From NCBI RefSeq assembly GCF_041429785.1, contig NZ_CP163423.1, forward strand, positions 868,001 to 932,000: a stretch of 64,000 nucleotides of DNA, given 5' to 3'. A program made the position numbers and the translations under genes. Below the pieces are notes generated by a model. That model did no database searches, was not told the origin of the DNA, and was given only the letters and a program-made list of their open reading frames with translations. How positions within the stretch are numbered: position 1 is the stretch's first letter; every line of letters begins with the position of its first letter. This document shows positions 55,733 to 64,000 of the stretch, in pieces. This DNA is from Fretibacter rubidus (GTDB taxonomy: Bacteria; Pseudomonadota; Alphaproteobacteria; Caulobacterales; Maricaulaceae).

Positions 55733-57148
55733 TTAAACCGCACTTCCCCCAACTGTCATGCTCTCGACATAGACTGTGGGTTGCCCAACACCGACGGGCA
55801 CGCCTTGGCCGGCTTTGCCGCAGACGCCAATACCGGGGTCAAGGGCCATGTCATTGCCGACGTGACGGATTTGGGTCAGGACAGTGGGGCCGTCACCGAT
55901 TAAGGTCACGCCTTTAAGCGGCTCTCCGACTTGTCCGTTTTTCACGCGGTAGGCTTCGGTGCATTGAAAGACAAATTTGCCTGATGTGATATCCACTTGT
56001 CCGCCGCCAAAATTAGTCGCGTAAATTCCGTCTTTCAGATCAGCGACAATCTCGCCTGGTTCCGCTTTGCCGCCCAGCATAAAAGTATTGGTCATGCGCG
56101 GCATGGGCGCATGGGCAAAGCTCTCGCGGCGGCCATTACCTGTTTCCTCAACACCCAGCAGTCGCGCGTTCATGCGGTCTTGCATAAAGCCCTTCAGGAT
56201 CCCGTCTTCAATCAGGGTCGTGCGCTTCGTGGGTGTGCCTTCGTCATCAATCGTCAAGCTGCCGCGTAGGCCCGGCAATGTGCCGTCATCAACAATGGTC
56301 ACGCCGGGCGCGGCAACACGCTGCCCCAGCATGCCAGAGAACGCTGATGTGCCTTTGCGGATGAAGTCACCTTCAAGGCCGTGACCAATCGCTTCGTGGA
56401 GAAGCACACCCGGCCAGCCTGCGCCCAGCACGACATCCATTTGGCCCGCAGGGGCCGCGACAGCGTCAAGATTGACAAGCGCCCCGCGCAGGGCTTCCTT
56501 CGCGAGGGACTGCCAGTGATCTGTGTCGATAAATTTCTCGTAGCCCGCGCGTCCGCCTGCACCGGCGTAACCGCTTTCGCGGCGACCGTTTTTTTCTGTT
56601 GTGATTTGAATATTTAGCCGCACGAGGGGACGCACATCATCATAACGCGCCCCACCTGCGCGCAGGATTGAGACGGCTTTGCGTGTGCCTGATAATGTGA
56701 CAGAGACTTGGACGACGCGCGGATCAAGCGCGCGGCAATAGGCATCTATTTCTTGGAGCAATCCAACTTTATCGCCAAATATCGGGCTCTCGACGGGATC
56801 AACATCAGGGTAAAGCGCGCGGTTGGTGCGGGCAGGGGCAGGTGACATTGTGCAGTCATGGCCGTCCTTGGCCATCACCACGGCGCGCGCAGCACGGGTG
56901 AGGGCGGCAGGGGTCAACTCTGTCGATTGGGCAAAGCCCGATGTTTCGCCTGCAACGCAGCGCAGGCCAAAGCCGCGATTCGTATCAAAGCTGGCTGATT
57001 TTAACCGCCCGTCATCAAAGGTCAGCGCTTCTGATATGCCGCGTTCAATGAAAAGTTCTCCGTCATCTGCGCCGTTTAGAGCCTCATCAAGGGTAGACTG
57101 GGCGATTTCCGCCGTTAACTCGGCATCATCAAAGACAAAATCGGACAT
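55733..57148 (-). CDS. tldD: Metalloprotease TldD
   Basis: The 471-residue protein is TldD, which forms a zinc metalloprotease with PmbA/TldE and degrades unfolded or modified peptides. The zinc motif HEAIGHGLEGDF is at about residues 251-262 and the third ligand region is in GICGKAGQGVPVGVGQ-like (here GVCGKAGQGVPVGVG). GTSAFSGMLGQRV follows. The C-terminus TVYVESMTVGG is typical. The ATG is 213 bases from the divergent coxB start. In many alphaproteobacteria tldD lies next to the cox operon, as here. Confidence 0.95.
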   Translation of the reverse strand: MSDFVFDDAELTAEIAQSTLDEALNGADDGELFIERGISEALTFDDGRLKSASFDTNRGFGLRCVAGETSGFAQSTELTPAALTRAARAVVMAKDGHDCTMSPAPARTNRALYPDVDPVESPIFGDKVGLLQEIDAYCRALDPRVVQVSVTLSGTRKAVSILRAGGARYDDVRPLVRLNIQITTEKNGRRESGYAGAGGRAGYEKFIDTDHWQSLAKEALRGALVNLDAVAAPAGQMDVVLGAGWPGVLLHEAIGHGLEGDFIRKGTSAFSGMLGQRVAAPGVTIVDDGTLPGLRGSLTIDDEGTPTKRTTLIEDGILKGFMQDRMNARLLGVEETGNGRRESFAHAPMPRMTNTFMLGGKAEPGEIVADLKDGIYATNFGGGQVDITSGKFVFQCTEAYRVKNGQVGEPLKGVTLIGDGPTVLTQIRHVGNDMALDPGIGVCGKAGQGVPVGVGQPTVYVESMTVGGSAV

Positions 57149-57361
57149 AGAGAGCTTTCTTTATATCAAAGAGCGGAAAAATTTTGCAAAATGGCGTGGA
57201 CTATCGCGCTTATATCTTTATTTAGGCGCTCAAGCCTTATAGTCTATAGGCAATGCGACAATCCGCGCGGGAAATTTACACTGTTTTCTGGCGTTATGTT
57301 GCGTATATACAATTCAAATCGAGACGGTGAGTCTTGATTATAACTCTTCATGAGGACGACC

Positions 57362-58216
57362 ATGCATTTAAAACGTCTATTACTTGCCGCGCCTATTGCC
57401 TTAATGGCGAGCGCTGCGGCCCATGCGGCACAGCCAGTTGACGGCAATATCGGCTTTCAACCTGCCGTAACGCCCGTGATGGAAAAGCTGGTTAATTTTC
57501 ATAACTTATATTTGATGCCGATTATTGTCGGGATCACATTATTTGTTGTTGTCCTGATGGGTTACATCATGTGGCGTTTTTCAGAAAAGCGTAACCCCGA
57601 ACCGTCTAAGACATCACATAACACCATGTTGGAAGTGGTTTGGACTATCGTACCTGTTCTTATTCTGCTCGTGATGGTCGTGCCGTCCATGCAGCTTTTA
57701 TACTTCCAAGACACAATTCCTGAATCAGATATGACGATTAAGGCTACGGGCAACACATGGAACTGGGAATATGCTTATGTCGGCGAAGACTACGAAGGCG
57801 TCGAGAGTTTCGTGTCTAACATGCTTCCCGAAGATGAAGCCGCTGCTGCGGGTAAACCCTATCTACTTGGTACGGACGCGCCGCTGGTTGTGCCCGTTGA
57901 CACAACGGTACGTGTTTTGGTGACCTCATCAAATAATCTACACAGCTTCGCGATGCCGTCCTTTGGTATCAAAATGGACGCTATTCCGGGTCGTATCAAT
58001 CAGACTTGGTTTAAAGTGAACGAAGGCAAGACGGGCACATATTACGGCCAGTGTTCCGAGCTTTGCGGTATCCGCCACGCATTTATGCCGATTGAGATTA
58101 AAGTCGTCGAAAAAGACGAATTTCAGCGTTGGGTCGCAAATGGCGGCGCCTTCCCCACACAAACCGCTGATAACACAGTGAACGGCGCGGTTATGACAGC
58201 CGCAGCCCCGAAATAG
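57362..58216 (+). CDS. coxB: Cytochrome c oxidase subunit II
   Basis: The 284-residue subunit has a signal peptide (cleavage near AAHAAQ, residue 20), two membrane helices (LYLMPIIVGITLFVVVLMG, VVWTIVPVLILLVMVVP) and a periplasmic cupredoxin domain. The CuA ligands are in CSELC (Cys231, Cys235), with His239 and Met242 following in RHAFM and an upstream His in SNNLHSFAMP. It accepts electrons from cytochrome c. AGGACGACC precedes the ATG at 57362; the ATG at 57350 is in frame but less well placed. It is the first gene of the cox operon. Confidence 0.97.
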   Translation: MHLKRLLLAAPIALMASAAAHAAQPVDGNIGFQPAVTPVMEKLVNFHNLYLMPIIVGITLFVVVLMGYIMWRFSEKRNPEPSKTSHNTMLEVVWTIVPVLILLVMVVPSMQLLYFQDTIPESDMTIKATGNTWNWEYAYVGEDYEGVESFVSNMLPEDEAAAAGKPYLLGTDAPLVVPVDTTVRVLVTSSNNLHSFAMPSFGIKMDAIPGRINQTWFKVNEGKTGTYYGQCSELCGIRHAFMPIEIKVVEKDEFQRWVANGGAFPTQTADNTVNGAVMTAAAPK

Positions 58217-58228
58217 AGGACAGAGATA

Positions 58229-59854
58229 ATGGCAACTATTTACGGCGACGATCACGCACATGATCATGACGGCAAACCCGGATTTTGGGCGCGCTGGTTT
58301 TATTCAACTAATCACAAAGATATCGGGACGCTTTACCTGATTTTCGGTATTATTTCCGGCCTTATCGGGGGTTTTCTCTCCTTTATGATGCGCCTAGAGC
58401 TAGGTGCGCCTGGTATTCAGTATTTCCAAGATCTGCACAGCTATAATGTGTTTGTATCGATGCACGGCCTTATCATGATCTTCTTCATGGTTATGCCAGC
58501 CCTCATTGGGGGGTTTGGTAACTGGTTCGTGCCTATTATGATTGGGGCGCCGGATATGGCGTTCCCGCGTATGAATAACCTGTCGTTCTGGTTGTTGCCA
58601 GTGGCGCTTATCTGTTTGCTAATCTCGTTCTTCGTGCCTGGTGCGGCGTCGGGCAACGGTTTTGGCGGCGGTTGGGTGATGTACCCGCCACTGTCGACAT
58701 CAGGCTCACCTGGACCTGCGTTTGATTTTATTATCATTGGTCTTCTCGCGGCTGGTTTTTCGTCTATCTTTGGTGCGATTAACTTTATTACGACAATCTT
58801 AAACATGCGTGCACCGGGTATGACTTTGCACAAAATGCCATTGTTTGCTTGGGCGATGCTCGTGACAGCCTTTTTGCTGCTCTTGGCTCTGCCTGTTCTC
58901 GCGGCGGCGTTGTTCATGCTGTTCACCGACCGTATTGACGGCGGCACAGGCTTCTTTGACCCAGCGATGGGCGGCGATCCAGAAATGTTCCAGCACTTGT
59001 TCTGGTTCTTTGGTCACCCCGAAGTTTACATCATGATCTTGCCAGCCTTTGGTATTGTCTCTCATGTTATCTCAACATCATCGCGTAAACCAATCTTTGG
59101 TTATCTCGGCATGGCTTACGCTATGGTCGCGATTGGTGTCGTTGGTTTCGTTGTGTGGGCTCACCACATGTACACTGTGGGTATGGACGTTAATTTGAAG
59201 GCTTACTTCTTGGCGGCGACCCTTGTGATTGCGGTGCCAACAGGTGTTAAAATCTTCTCATGGCTTGCGACGATGTGGGGCGGCTCTATCCGTTTCACCA
59301 TCCCGATGCAGTGGGCACTGGCCTTTATCTTCCTCTTTGTGGTTGGCGGCGTAACGGGTGTTGTGCTGGCAAACGCTGGTGTTGATGCAGCCCTTCACGA
59401 TACATATTATGTTGTGGCTCACTTCCACTATGTGCTGTCTATGGGTGCCGTATTTGGTATCTTCTGCGGCTTTACATATTGGTTCGGTAAGATGTTCGGC
59501 GTGCTATATAATAAGTGGCTAGCAGCCGCGCACTTCTGGACGTTCTTTGTTGGTGTGAACCTGATCTTCTTCCCGCAGCACTTCCTAGGCATGCAGGGTA
59601 TGCCGCGTCGTTATGTGGATTATCCAGTCGAATTTGCGACCTATAATCAGCTATCAACAATGGGCGCTTACCTCACAGCTGTCTCTGTCCTGTTGTTCTT
59701 CGTCTGGGTGTTTGAGGCGCTAATCGCGCGTCGTCCCGCTGGCGATAACTACTGGGGTGAGGGCGCAACAACGTTGGAGTGGACATTGTCTTCACCACCG
59801 CCCTATCACCAGTTTAGCACATTGCCAGTGATTGGTGATGAGGACGGCCATTAG
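58229..59854 (+). CDS. coxA: Cytochrome c oxidase subunit I
   Basis: The 541-residue subunit has 12 membrane helices and the heme-copper centre: [11 protein letters not shown] (CuB His and cross-linked Tyr), VWAHHMYT (two CuB His), and [11 protein letters not shown] (heme a3 and a His). The D-channel pattern and the [18 protein letters not shown] segment are those of A1-type aa3 oxidases. It starts 12 bases after coxB. ATGs and spacing are normal. Confidence 0.98.
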   Translation: MATIYGDDHAHDHDGKPGFWARWFYSTNHKDIGTLYLIFGIISGLIGGFLSFMMRLELGAPGIQYFQDLHSYNVFVSMHGLIMIFFMVMPALIGGFGNWFVPIMIGAPDMAFPRMNNLSFWLLPVALICLLISFFVPGAASGNGFGGGWVMYPPLSTSGSPGPAFDFIIIGLLAAGFSSIFGAINFITTILNMRAPGMTLHKMPLFAWAMLVTAFLLLLALPVLAAALFMLFTDRIDGGTGFFDPAMGGDPEMFQHLFWFFGHPEVYIMILPAFGIVSHVISTSSRKPIFGYLGMAYAMVAIGVVGFVVWAHHMYTVGMDVNLKAYFLAATLVIAVPTGVKIFSWLATMWGGSIRFTIPMQWALAFIFLFVVGGVTGVVLANAGVDAALHDTYYVVAHFHYVLSMGAVFGIFCGFTYWFGKMFGVLYNKWLAAAHFWTFFVGVNLIFFPQHFLGMQGMPRRYVDYPVEFATYNQLSTMGAYLTAVSVLLFFVWVFEALIARRPAGDNYWGEGATTLEWTLSSPPPYHQFSTLPVIGDEDGH

Positions 59855-59857
59855 GCG

Positions 59858-60925
59858 ATGAGCACAGGCTCTCACATTTCAAATTCAGGGGAGGCCGCAT
59901 CGGAAACGATGTCGGCCTCGCCTTCTATGGCGGCGTCACCGTCTATGGCGACGCGCGATTTATTACCGCGTCACGCTATTGGTGAATCTGACCGCATCTT
60001 AAGCCTCGCGGGGCCAGGGGATTTCTTCGCGCTCATGAAACCGCGCGTTATGTCTCTGGTCGTTTTTACGGCGTGGGCGGGCATGGTCATGGCACCGGGG
60101 ACAATGCCGCTCTGGAAAGCTGTTGCGGCGATCCTGTGTATCGCGGCGGGGGCTGGCGCGTCTGGCGCGCTGAACATGTGGTATGACGCTGACATTGACG
60201 CGCAAATGTCACGCACAAAGAAACGTCCTGTACCAACAGGATTAATTGCGCCGCATAACGCGTTAGCCTTTGGTGTGTTTATCGGCGCTGCCTCTGTCTG
60301 GGGGCTTTACATTGCGTCCAATTGGGTCGCTGCCGCGCTGCTCGCCTTTACAATATTCTTCTACGTTGTGATTTACACTATGTGGCTAAAACGTAGCACC
60401 CCGCAAAACATCGTTATTGGTGGCGCGCCGGGCGCTTTGCCGCCGATGATTGGGTGGGCGGCAGTGACAGGTGATGTTACGCTGGCGAGTTTTTCCTTGT
60501 TCCTGATTATATTCCTTTGGACACCGCCGCATTTTTGGGCCCTCGCGCTGTATAAAACGGGCGATTATGCCAAAGTCGGTATTCCCATGATGCCCAATAT
60601 TGCAGGCCCAAAATCGACGCGGTTTCAAATGCTGGTCTATACGCTAGTGCTTGCCGCCGTCTGTGTCTTGCCAATCATGACGGGCATTGGCGGAGGGCTC
60701 TACGGTTTTGCGGCTGTTGTGCTCAATGTTGGTTTTATCGCTATGGCGGTCAAGGTCTGGCGGTCACGCGCGGGCGAAACACCGGAAAGCGCCGATGAAG
60801 CCTCGCTTTATGCCGTCAAACTGGGCGATCGTGTCGCACGGAATATGTTCGCCTTTTCGATTATATATCTCTTTGCGATCTTCGGCGTTTTGGCCGCAGA
60901 GGCGCTCTTAAAAGGATTAAGCTAA
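59858..60925 (+). CDS. ctaB: Protoheme IX farnesyltransferase (heme o synthase)
   Basis: The 355-residue UbiA-type enzyme farnesylates heme b to heme o for the aa3 oxidase. The Asp-rich motif [19 protein letters not shown] is at about residue 110-128, and the second one is in [14 protein letters not shown]. There are about nine helices. The first 50 residues are a Ser/Met-rich extension with a short direct repeat ([11 protein letters not shown]). The start is four bases after coxA, and the stop overlaps the next gene as TAATG. Confidence 0.95.
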   Translation: MSTGSHISNSGEAASETMSASPSMAASPSMATRDLLPRHAIGESDRILSLAGPGDFFALMKPRVMSLVVFTAWAGMVMAPGTMPLWKAVAAILCIAAGAGASGALNMWYDADIDAQMSRTKKRPVPTGLIAPHNALAFGVFIGAASVWGLYIASNWVAAALLAFTIFFYVVIYTMWLKRSTPQNIVIGGAPGALPPMIGWAAVTGDVTLASFSLFLIIFLWTPPHFWALALYKTGDYAKVGIPMMPNIAGPKSTRFQMLVYTLVLAAVCVLPIMTGIGGGLYGFAAVVLNVGFIAMAVKVWRSRAGETPESADEASLYAVKLGDRVARNMFAFSIIYLFAIFGVLAAEALLKGLS

Positions 60926-61110
60926 TGGCTGATGCGAAGTCAAAATCGGGCGGTAAAAAGATTGAGCAATATCGCGCTCGACCTCGCCAATTTGTAGAGC
61001 CGAATGAGCAAGAGCTTAAAGCGCGCAACAAACGCAATATTGCTATCGCCATAGGCCTTGCAACATTCATGGCCTTTGTTTTTATCACCATGATTACACG
61101 GAGTGCATAG
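60925..61110 (+). CDS. Small cox operon membrane protein (CoxF-like)
   Basis: This 61-residue protein has a basic, polar N-terminus (YRARPRQFVEPNEQELKARNKRN) and one C-terminal membrane helix (IAIAIGLATFMAFVFITMIT). A short protein of this size and layout lies between ctaB and ctaG in many alphaproteobacteria and is annotated as a cytochrome c oxidase assembly or CoxF-type protein. It overlaps ctaB by one base and abuts ctaG directly, so expression is coupled. Confidence 0.8.
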   Translation: MADAKSKSGGKKIEQYRARPRQFVEPNEQELKARNKRNIAIAIGLATFMAFVFITMITRSA

Positions 61111-61686
61111 ATGACGACGCCTGTTAATTACAGCAAAACCGCTTTTTCCCTTGTGGGTGTGGCCTTGGCAATGCTGGCTTTGGGCTTTGCATCAAAACCG
61201 TTATATGACGCCTTTTGCCGCGTGACAGGATATGGCGGTACCACGCAGCGCGCACAGGTGAATGAAAGCCAGATTATCGACCGTATGGTCACCGTCAGCT
61301 TCGATACCAATGTGTCAAAAGATTTGGCTTGGGATTTTAAACCAGCGGTCGCCTCTGTCGATGTGCAAGTGGGTCAATCTACCGTGACTTACTATAAAGT
61401 GACTAATACATCTGACAAACCCGTGACTGGTGTCGCGACCTTTAACGTCGCCCCCATCAAAGCGGCCCCTTATTTCGTTAAGACAGAGTGCTTTTGTTTC
61501 ACGGAGCAAACATTGCAGCCCGGGCAGACCGTGAATTTCCCAGTCATTTTCTATATTGATTCGCTGATTGAAGAAGAAAAACGCGCCGATGATGTGCGCG
61601 AGGTGACATTGTCTTACACATTTTTTGAAAGTCGCAATCAAGAGGCTATCGCGCAGTCGTCCGAGTTGGCGCGCGGCATAAATTAA
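61111..61686 (+). CDS. ctaG: Cytochrome c oxidase assembly protein CtaG (Cox11)
   Basis: The 191-residue protein delivers copper to the CuB site of subunit I. One N-terminal membrane helix (LVGVALAMLALGFAS) is followed by the Cox11 periplasmic beta domain. The copper-binding CFCF motif is in VKTECFCFTEQ, and YDAFCRVTGYGGT is conserved after the helix. It starts immediately after the preceding stop codon. The 119-base gap to coxC has no gene. Confidence 0.95.
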   Translation: MTTPVNYSKTAFSLVGVALAMLALGFASKPLYDAFCRVTGYGGTTQRAQVNESQIIDRMVTVSFDTNVSKDLAWDFKPAVASVDVQVGQSTVTYYKVTNTSDKPVTGVATFNVAPIKAAPYFVKTECFCFTEQTLQPGQTVNFPVIFYIDSLIEEEKRADDVREVTLSYTFFESRNQEAIAQSSELARGIN

Positions 61687-61805
61687 CGCAAGGGACCACC
61701 TTTAAATAAGGTCAAAACCCATTTTTCACACGGGCTGGTATTGCCCCGCGCAGTTCGCGCGGCTATAGCAGCCAAAAGATATATATCCGATATCCGGAGG
61801 GACCT

Positions 61806-62753
61806 ATGGCTGGCGCTGTAAATCACGACTATCATATTATTGACCCAAGCCCATGGCCGTTCTGGTCTGGCGTTGCCTGCCTGACTTGGGGTCTTGGCAT
61901 GGTGGCGTTTTTTGCGGGCCTCGTTGACCGCACAGGCGAAAGCCCGCTGCTCGAGTTTTTCTTCGCGCGCGGTCTTGATACAATCCAGGGCAAAGAGGGG
62001 GCCGGTGGCGGTTGGATCATCCTACTGATCGGTTCTTTGATGGCGGCCTATGTCATGTATGCGTGGTGGCGTGACGTTGCCCGCGAATCAGAAGCTGGCG
62101 ATCACACACCTGTTGTTGATATCGGCCTGCGTTACGGCATGATTATGTTCATCATGCAAGAAGCGATGTTCTTTGTCGGTTGGTTCTGGATGTTCTTCGA
62201 GCTTGGTTTCTTCCATAAGGCACGTGCGAAATGGAACCCGGATTATGCCTATGATGAAGGGTTTGGCGAAAGCCCAGAAGCTTGGGCCAACTGGCCTCCG
62301 CCTGCTATTGAAACAGTTGACCCCTGGCACTTGCCACTGATTAACACGCTTATTCTGCTGCTGTCTGGTACGACAGTAACATGGGCTCACCACGCGCTTA
62401 TTCATGGTGACCGTAAAGGCGCGAAAATGGGTCTGCTGCTGACTGTCTTGCTCGGCGTATTTTTTACCGCGGTACAGGCTTACGAATATTCGCATTTGTT
62501 CCATTACCGCGACGGCGAGACATTCTGGCTCTCGACCAATGCTTATGGTTCTGCCTTCTTTATGGCGACAGGCTTCCACGGACTGCACGTTTTAATCGGG
62601 ACAATTTTTCTCTTTGTTTGCTATATGCGTCTCGTACGGGGCGGCTTTAAACCAGAGAAGCATTTCGGCCTGGAAGCCGCTGCTTGGTACTGGCATTTCG
62701 TTGACGTGGTGTGGTTGTTCCTCTTCGCCTTTGTTTACGTTATCTTTCAATAG
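61806..62753 (+). CDS. coxC: Cytochrome c oxidase subunit III
   Basis: The 315-residue subunit has seven membrane helices, with HDYHIIDPSPWPFWSG at the N-terminus, FFVGWFWMFFELGFFH in helix 3, HALIHGDRKGAKMGL and a GFHGLHVLIGTIFL helix with conserved His. It stabilises subunit I and its proton uptake. GGAGG precedes the ATG by about seven bases. Confidence 0.97.
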   Translation: MAGAVNHDYHIIDPSPWPFWSGVACLTWGLGMVAFFAGLVDRTGESPLLEFFFARGLDTIQGKEGAGGGWIILLIGSLMAAYVMYAWWRDVARESEAGDHTPVVDIGLRYGMIMFIMQEAMFFVGWFWMFFELGFFHKARAKWNPDYAYDEGFGESPEAWANWPPPAIETVDPWHLPLINTLILLLSGTTVTWAHHALIHGDRKGAKMGLLLTVLLGVFFTAVQAYEYSHLFHYRDGETFWLSTNAYGSAFFMATGFHGLHVLIGTIFLFVCYMRLVRGGFKPEKHFGLEAAAWYWHFVDVVWLFLFAFVYVIFQ

Positions 62754-62770
62754 ATAACTGACGGGCGAGC

Positions 62771-63169
62771 ATGTCAGCTGTTGAAACAGGCATGCGGGGC
62801 CGTTGCCCCGCTTGCGGTGAAGGACAGCTTTTTAAAAAGTTCCTGACCTTTCATGATTTTTGCGAAGCTTGCGGTGCGGATTTTCGCATAGAGGACGCAG
62901 GTGACGGCCCTGCCGTCTTTGTCATTTTCATCACGGGTATTTTCATTATCCCTATGGCACTGGCCTTTTATTTGGTCACAGGCTTGCCCATGATTGTGAC
63001 CATATTGCTGTTTAGTGTGGTCATCATTGTTGCATCGCTTTGGTTATTGCGGCTGATGCGCGGTATCATGTTCAGCTTGCAGTGGGTCAATAAGGCGCGC
63101 GAAGTGCGGCTGTCTGATGTGCGCAAAGCTGCTAAGATTGAAAAAGATAGTAACGAAGGTCCCTCTTAG
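62771..63169 (+). CDS. DUF983 family protein
   Basis: The 132-residue protein has two Cys pairs at the N-terminus (CPACGEG and CEACGADF), likely a zinc ribbon, followed by two membrane helices. DUF983 genes are regularly found between coxC and surf1 in alphaproteobacteria. The role is unproven; an oxidase biogenesis role is implied by the constant context. Confidence 0.92.
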   Translation: MSAVETGMRGRCPACGEGQLFKKFLTFHDFCEACGADFRIEDAGDGPAVFVIFITGIFIIPMALAFYLVTGLPMIVTILLFSVVIIVASLWLLRLMRGIMFSLQWVNKAREVRLSDVRKAAKIEKDSNEGPS

Positions 63170-63186
63170 AAAGAACAGTTTTAGTC

Positions 63187-63912
63187 ATGCGTTTGCATTT
63201 CCGTCCCTTTCCGGGCCTAACAATATTTACCGTTATCTCGCTGATTATCCTCATTGCGCTGGGGACGTGGCAATATCAAAGGCTGCAATGGAAAACTGCC
63301 TATCTGGCAGAGGTGGAACAAGCCGTGACGGCTCCGCCTTTAACGTCGCTTGCCTCTGTTGAAGCGGCGCTACAATCTGGCACGCCAGTCGACTTTAGCC
63401 GCATTGAATTTGACGGCGACATTATTGGCGGGCAGACGCCGTTTTTAGTTTATTCACGCCGCAAGACCGAACTCAGCTGGCGGCCTTTTGTTCCCGTGGA
63501 GTCCACAGGCCGTGCTGTGTTCGCGGCGCTAACCCCCGTGGCTGATCGTGCGCGGGGCGGTATCATGACCACAACGGCTGAGCCTGTTACGCTGGCGGGT
63601 TATGTGCGCATGTGGCAACCCAAAGACCGCGGTGTTCCCAATAGCACACCCGATATGAACCGCTGGTTTAGTTTTAATCCTATGCCGGACAGCGCTAATT
63701 GGGCCGATAGCGTGCCAGGCGGAGCGGATATGCGCTACTATATCGATACGGTGCCGGGCGTCTTAGACGCGGATACATTGCCGCTAAAACGGCCCAATAT
63801 TCGCAATAATCATTTTGATTATATGTTGACGTGGTACGGTCTCGCGGTTGTTCTGTTCGTCATCTACCTTATCCTGCATATACAGCGGGGACGGCTGGGC
63901 TTTCGGTCATGA
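63187..63912 (+). CDS. surf1: SURF1 family cytochrome oxidase biogenesis protein
   Basis: The 241-residue protein has the SURF1 layout: an N-terminal membrane helix (FTVISLIILIALGTWQYQRLQWK), a periplasmic loop domain with GYVRMWQPKDRG and a C-terminal membrane helix (NNHFDYMLTWYGLAVVLFVIY). SURF1 helps insert heme a into subunit I. The stop overlaps the next start as ATGA. Confidence 0.93.
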   Translation: MRLHFRPFPGLTIFTVISLIILIALGTWQYQRLQWKTAYLAEVEQAVTAPPLTSLASVEAALQSGTPVDFSRIEFDGDIIGGQTPFLVYSRRKTELSWRPFVPVESTGRAVFAALTPVADRARGGIMTTTAEPVTLAGYVRMWQPKDRGVPNSTPDMNRWFSFNPMPDSANWADSVPGGADMRYYIDTVPGVLDADTLPLKRPNIRNNHFDYMLTWYGLAVVLFVIYLILHIQRGRLGFRS

Positions 63913-64000
63913 GTGCCAATATCCATACTGAATTATACGGCCAAGCACCCGGCGGCTCTGTGCATTTGCGTCATCCGCGCTGGGCTGATTATGAGGACTG
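63909..64000 (+). CDS. GNAT-family acetyltransferase, N-terminal fragment (runs off window)
   Basis: Only about 30 residues are visible, beginning MSANIHTELYGQAPGG and then VHLRHPRWADYED. The pattern of a conserved arginine and a DY segment near the start resembles RimJ-type GNAT N-acetyltransferases, which often follow surf1. The start overlaps surf1 by four bases. The identity is a tentative guess from a short stretch. Confidence 0.5.
   Translation, partial: MSANIHTELYGQAPGGSVHLRHPRWADYED

Overview
The window is a chromosomal segment of an alphaproteobacterium. I think it is a stalked or budding marine type (Hyphomonadales or Caulobacterales-like), because of the plsX-fabH-ihfA-merR order, a perfect TTAA-N7-TTAA CtrA box in front of ihfA, the aa3 oxidase operon order coxB-coxA-ctaB-ctaG-coxC-surf1, and the protein types. 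GC content is near 50-55% in the stretches I counted. There is no rRNA operon, CRISPR array, prophage or complete insertion sequence. The genus assignment is inference only.

Layout. 0-4 kb: cytochrome bc1 chaperone, plsX, fabH, ihfA and a MerR-type regulator. 4.1-6.2 kb: a KtrB/KtrA potassium uptake pair on the minus strand. 6.3-7.7 kb: an unrecognised gene and a GIY-YIG nuclease. 7.6-15.6 kb: a tight minus-strand operon with a GT-C glycosyltransferase, a HAD-UbiA fusion, DprE1, DprE2, a sugar-nucleotide-type epimerase, an FAD oxidoreductase and a GtrA protein. Together these look like a full pathway from PRPP to polyprenyl-phosphoryl-D-arabinose, plus its flipping and use. This is the mycobacterial arabinan precursor pathway in a Gram-negative setting. 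15.7-29.6 kb: mixed housekeeping genes (two GSTs, DUF898 plus M48 protease, ileS, apt, desaturase, rlmB and small membrane proteins).

29.7-43.4 kb: the translation and transcription core, tRNA-Tyr, tRNA-Gly, tuf, tRNA-Trp, secE, nusG, rplK, rplA, rplJ, rplL, rpoB and rpoC, closed by a strong terminator. 43.4-46.2 kb: two exported proteins of unknown function and a cyanide-resistant alternative oxidase with all six metal ligands visible.

46.3-55.1 kb: an accessory catabolic locus read in one direction. It holds a LysR regulator, a TonB-dependent receptor, a D-amino-acid-dehydrogenase-like flavoprotein, an M14 carboxypeptidase lipoprotein, an internally deleted N-acyl-D-amino-acid deacylase, a glutamate/dicarboxylate-family transporter and a RidA imine deaminase. 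I read it as uptake and breakdown of peptides or acylated amino acids, probably including D-residues. The deacylase remnant and the transporter's altered sodium-site motifs suggest that the locus has changed function or is decaying. A methyltransferase next to it is a pseudogene.

55.7-64 kb: tldD, then the cytochrome c oxidase structural and assembly operon through surf1 and the start of a GNAT acetyltransferase that runs off the window.
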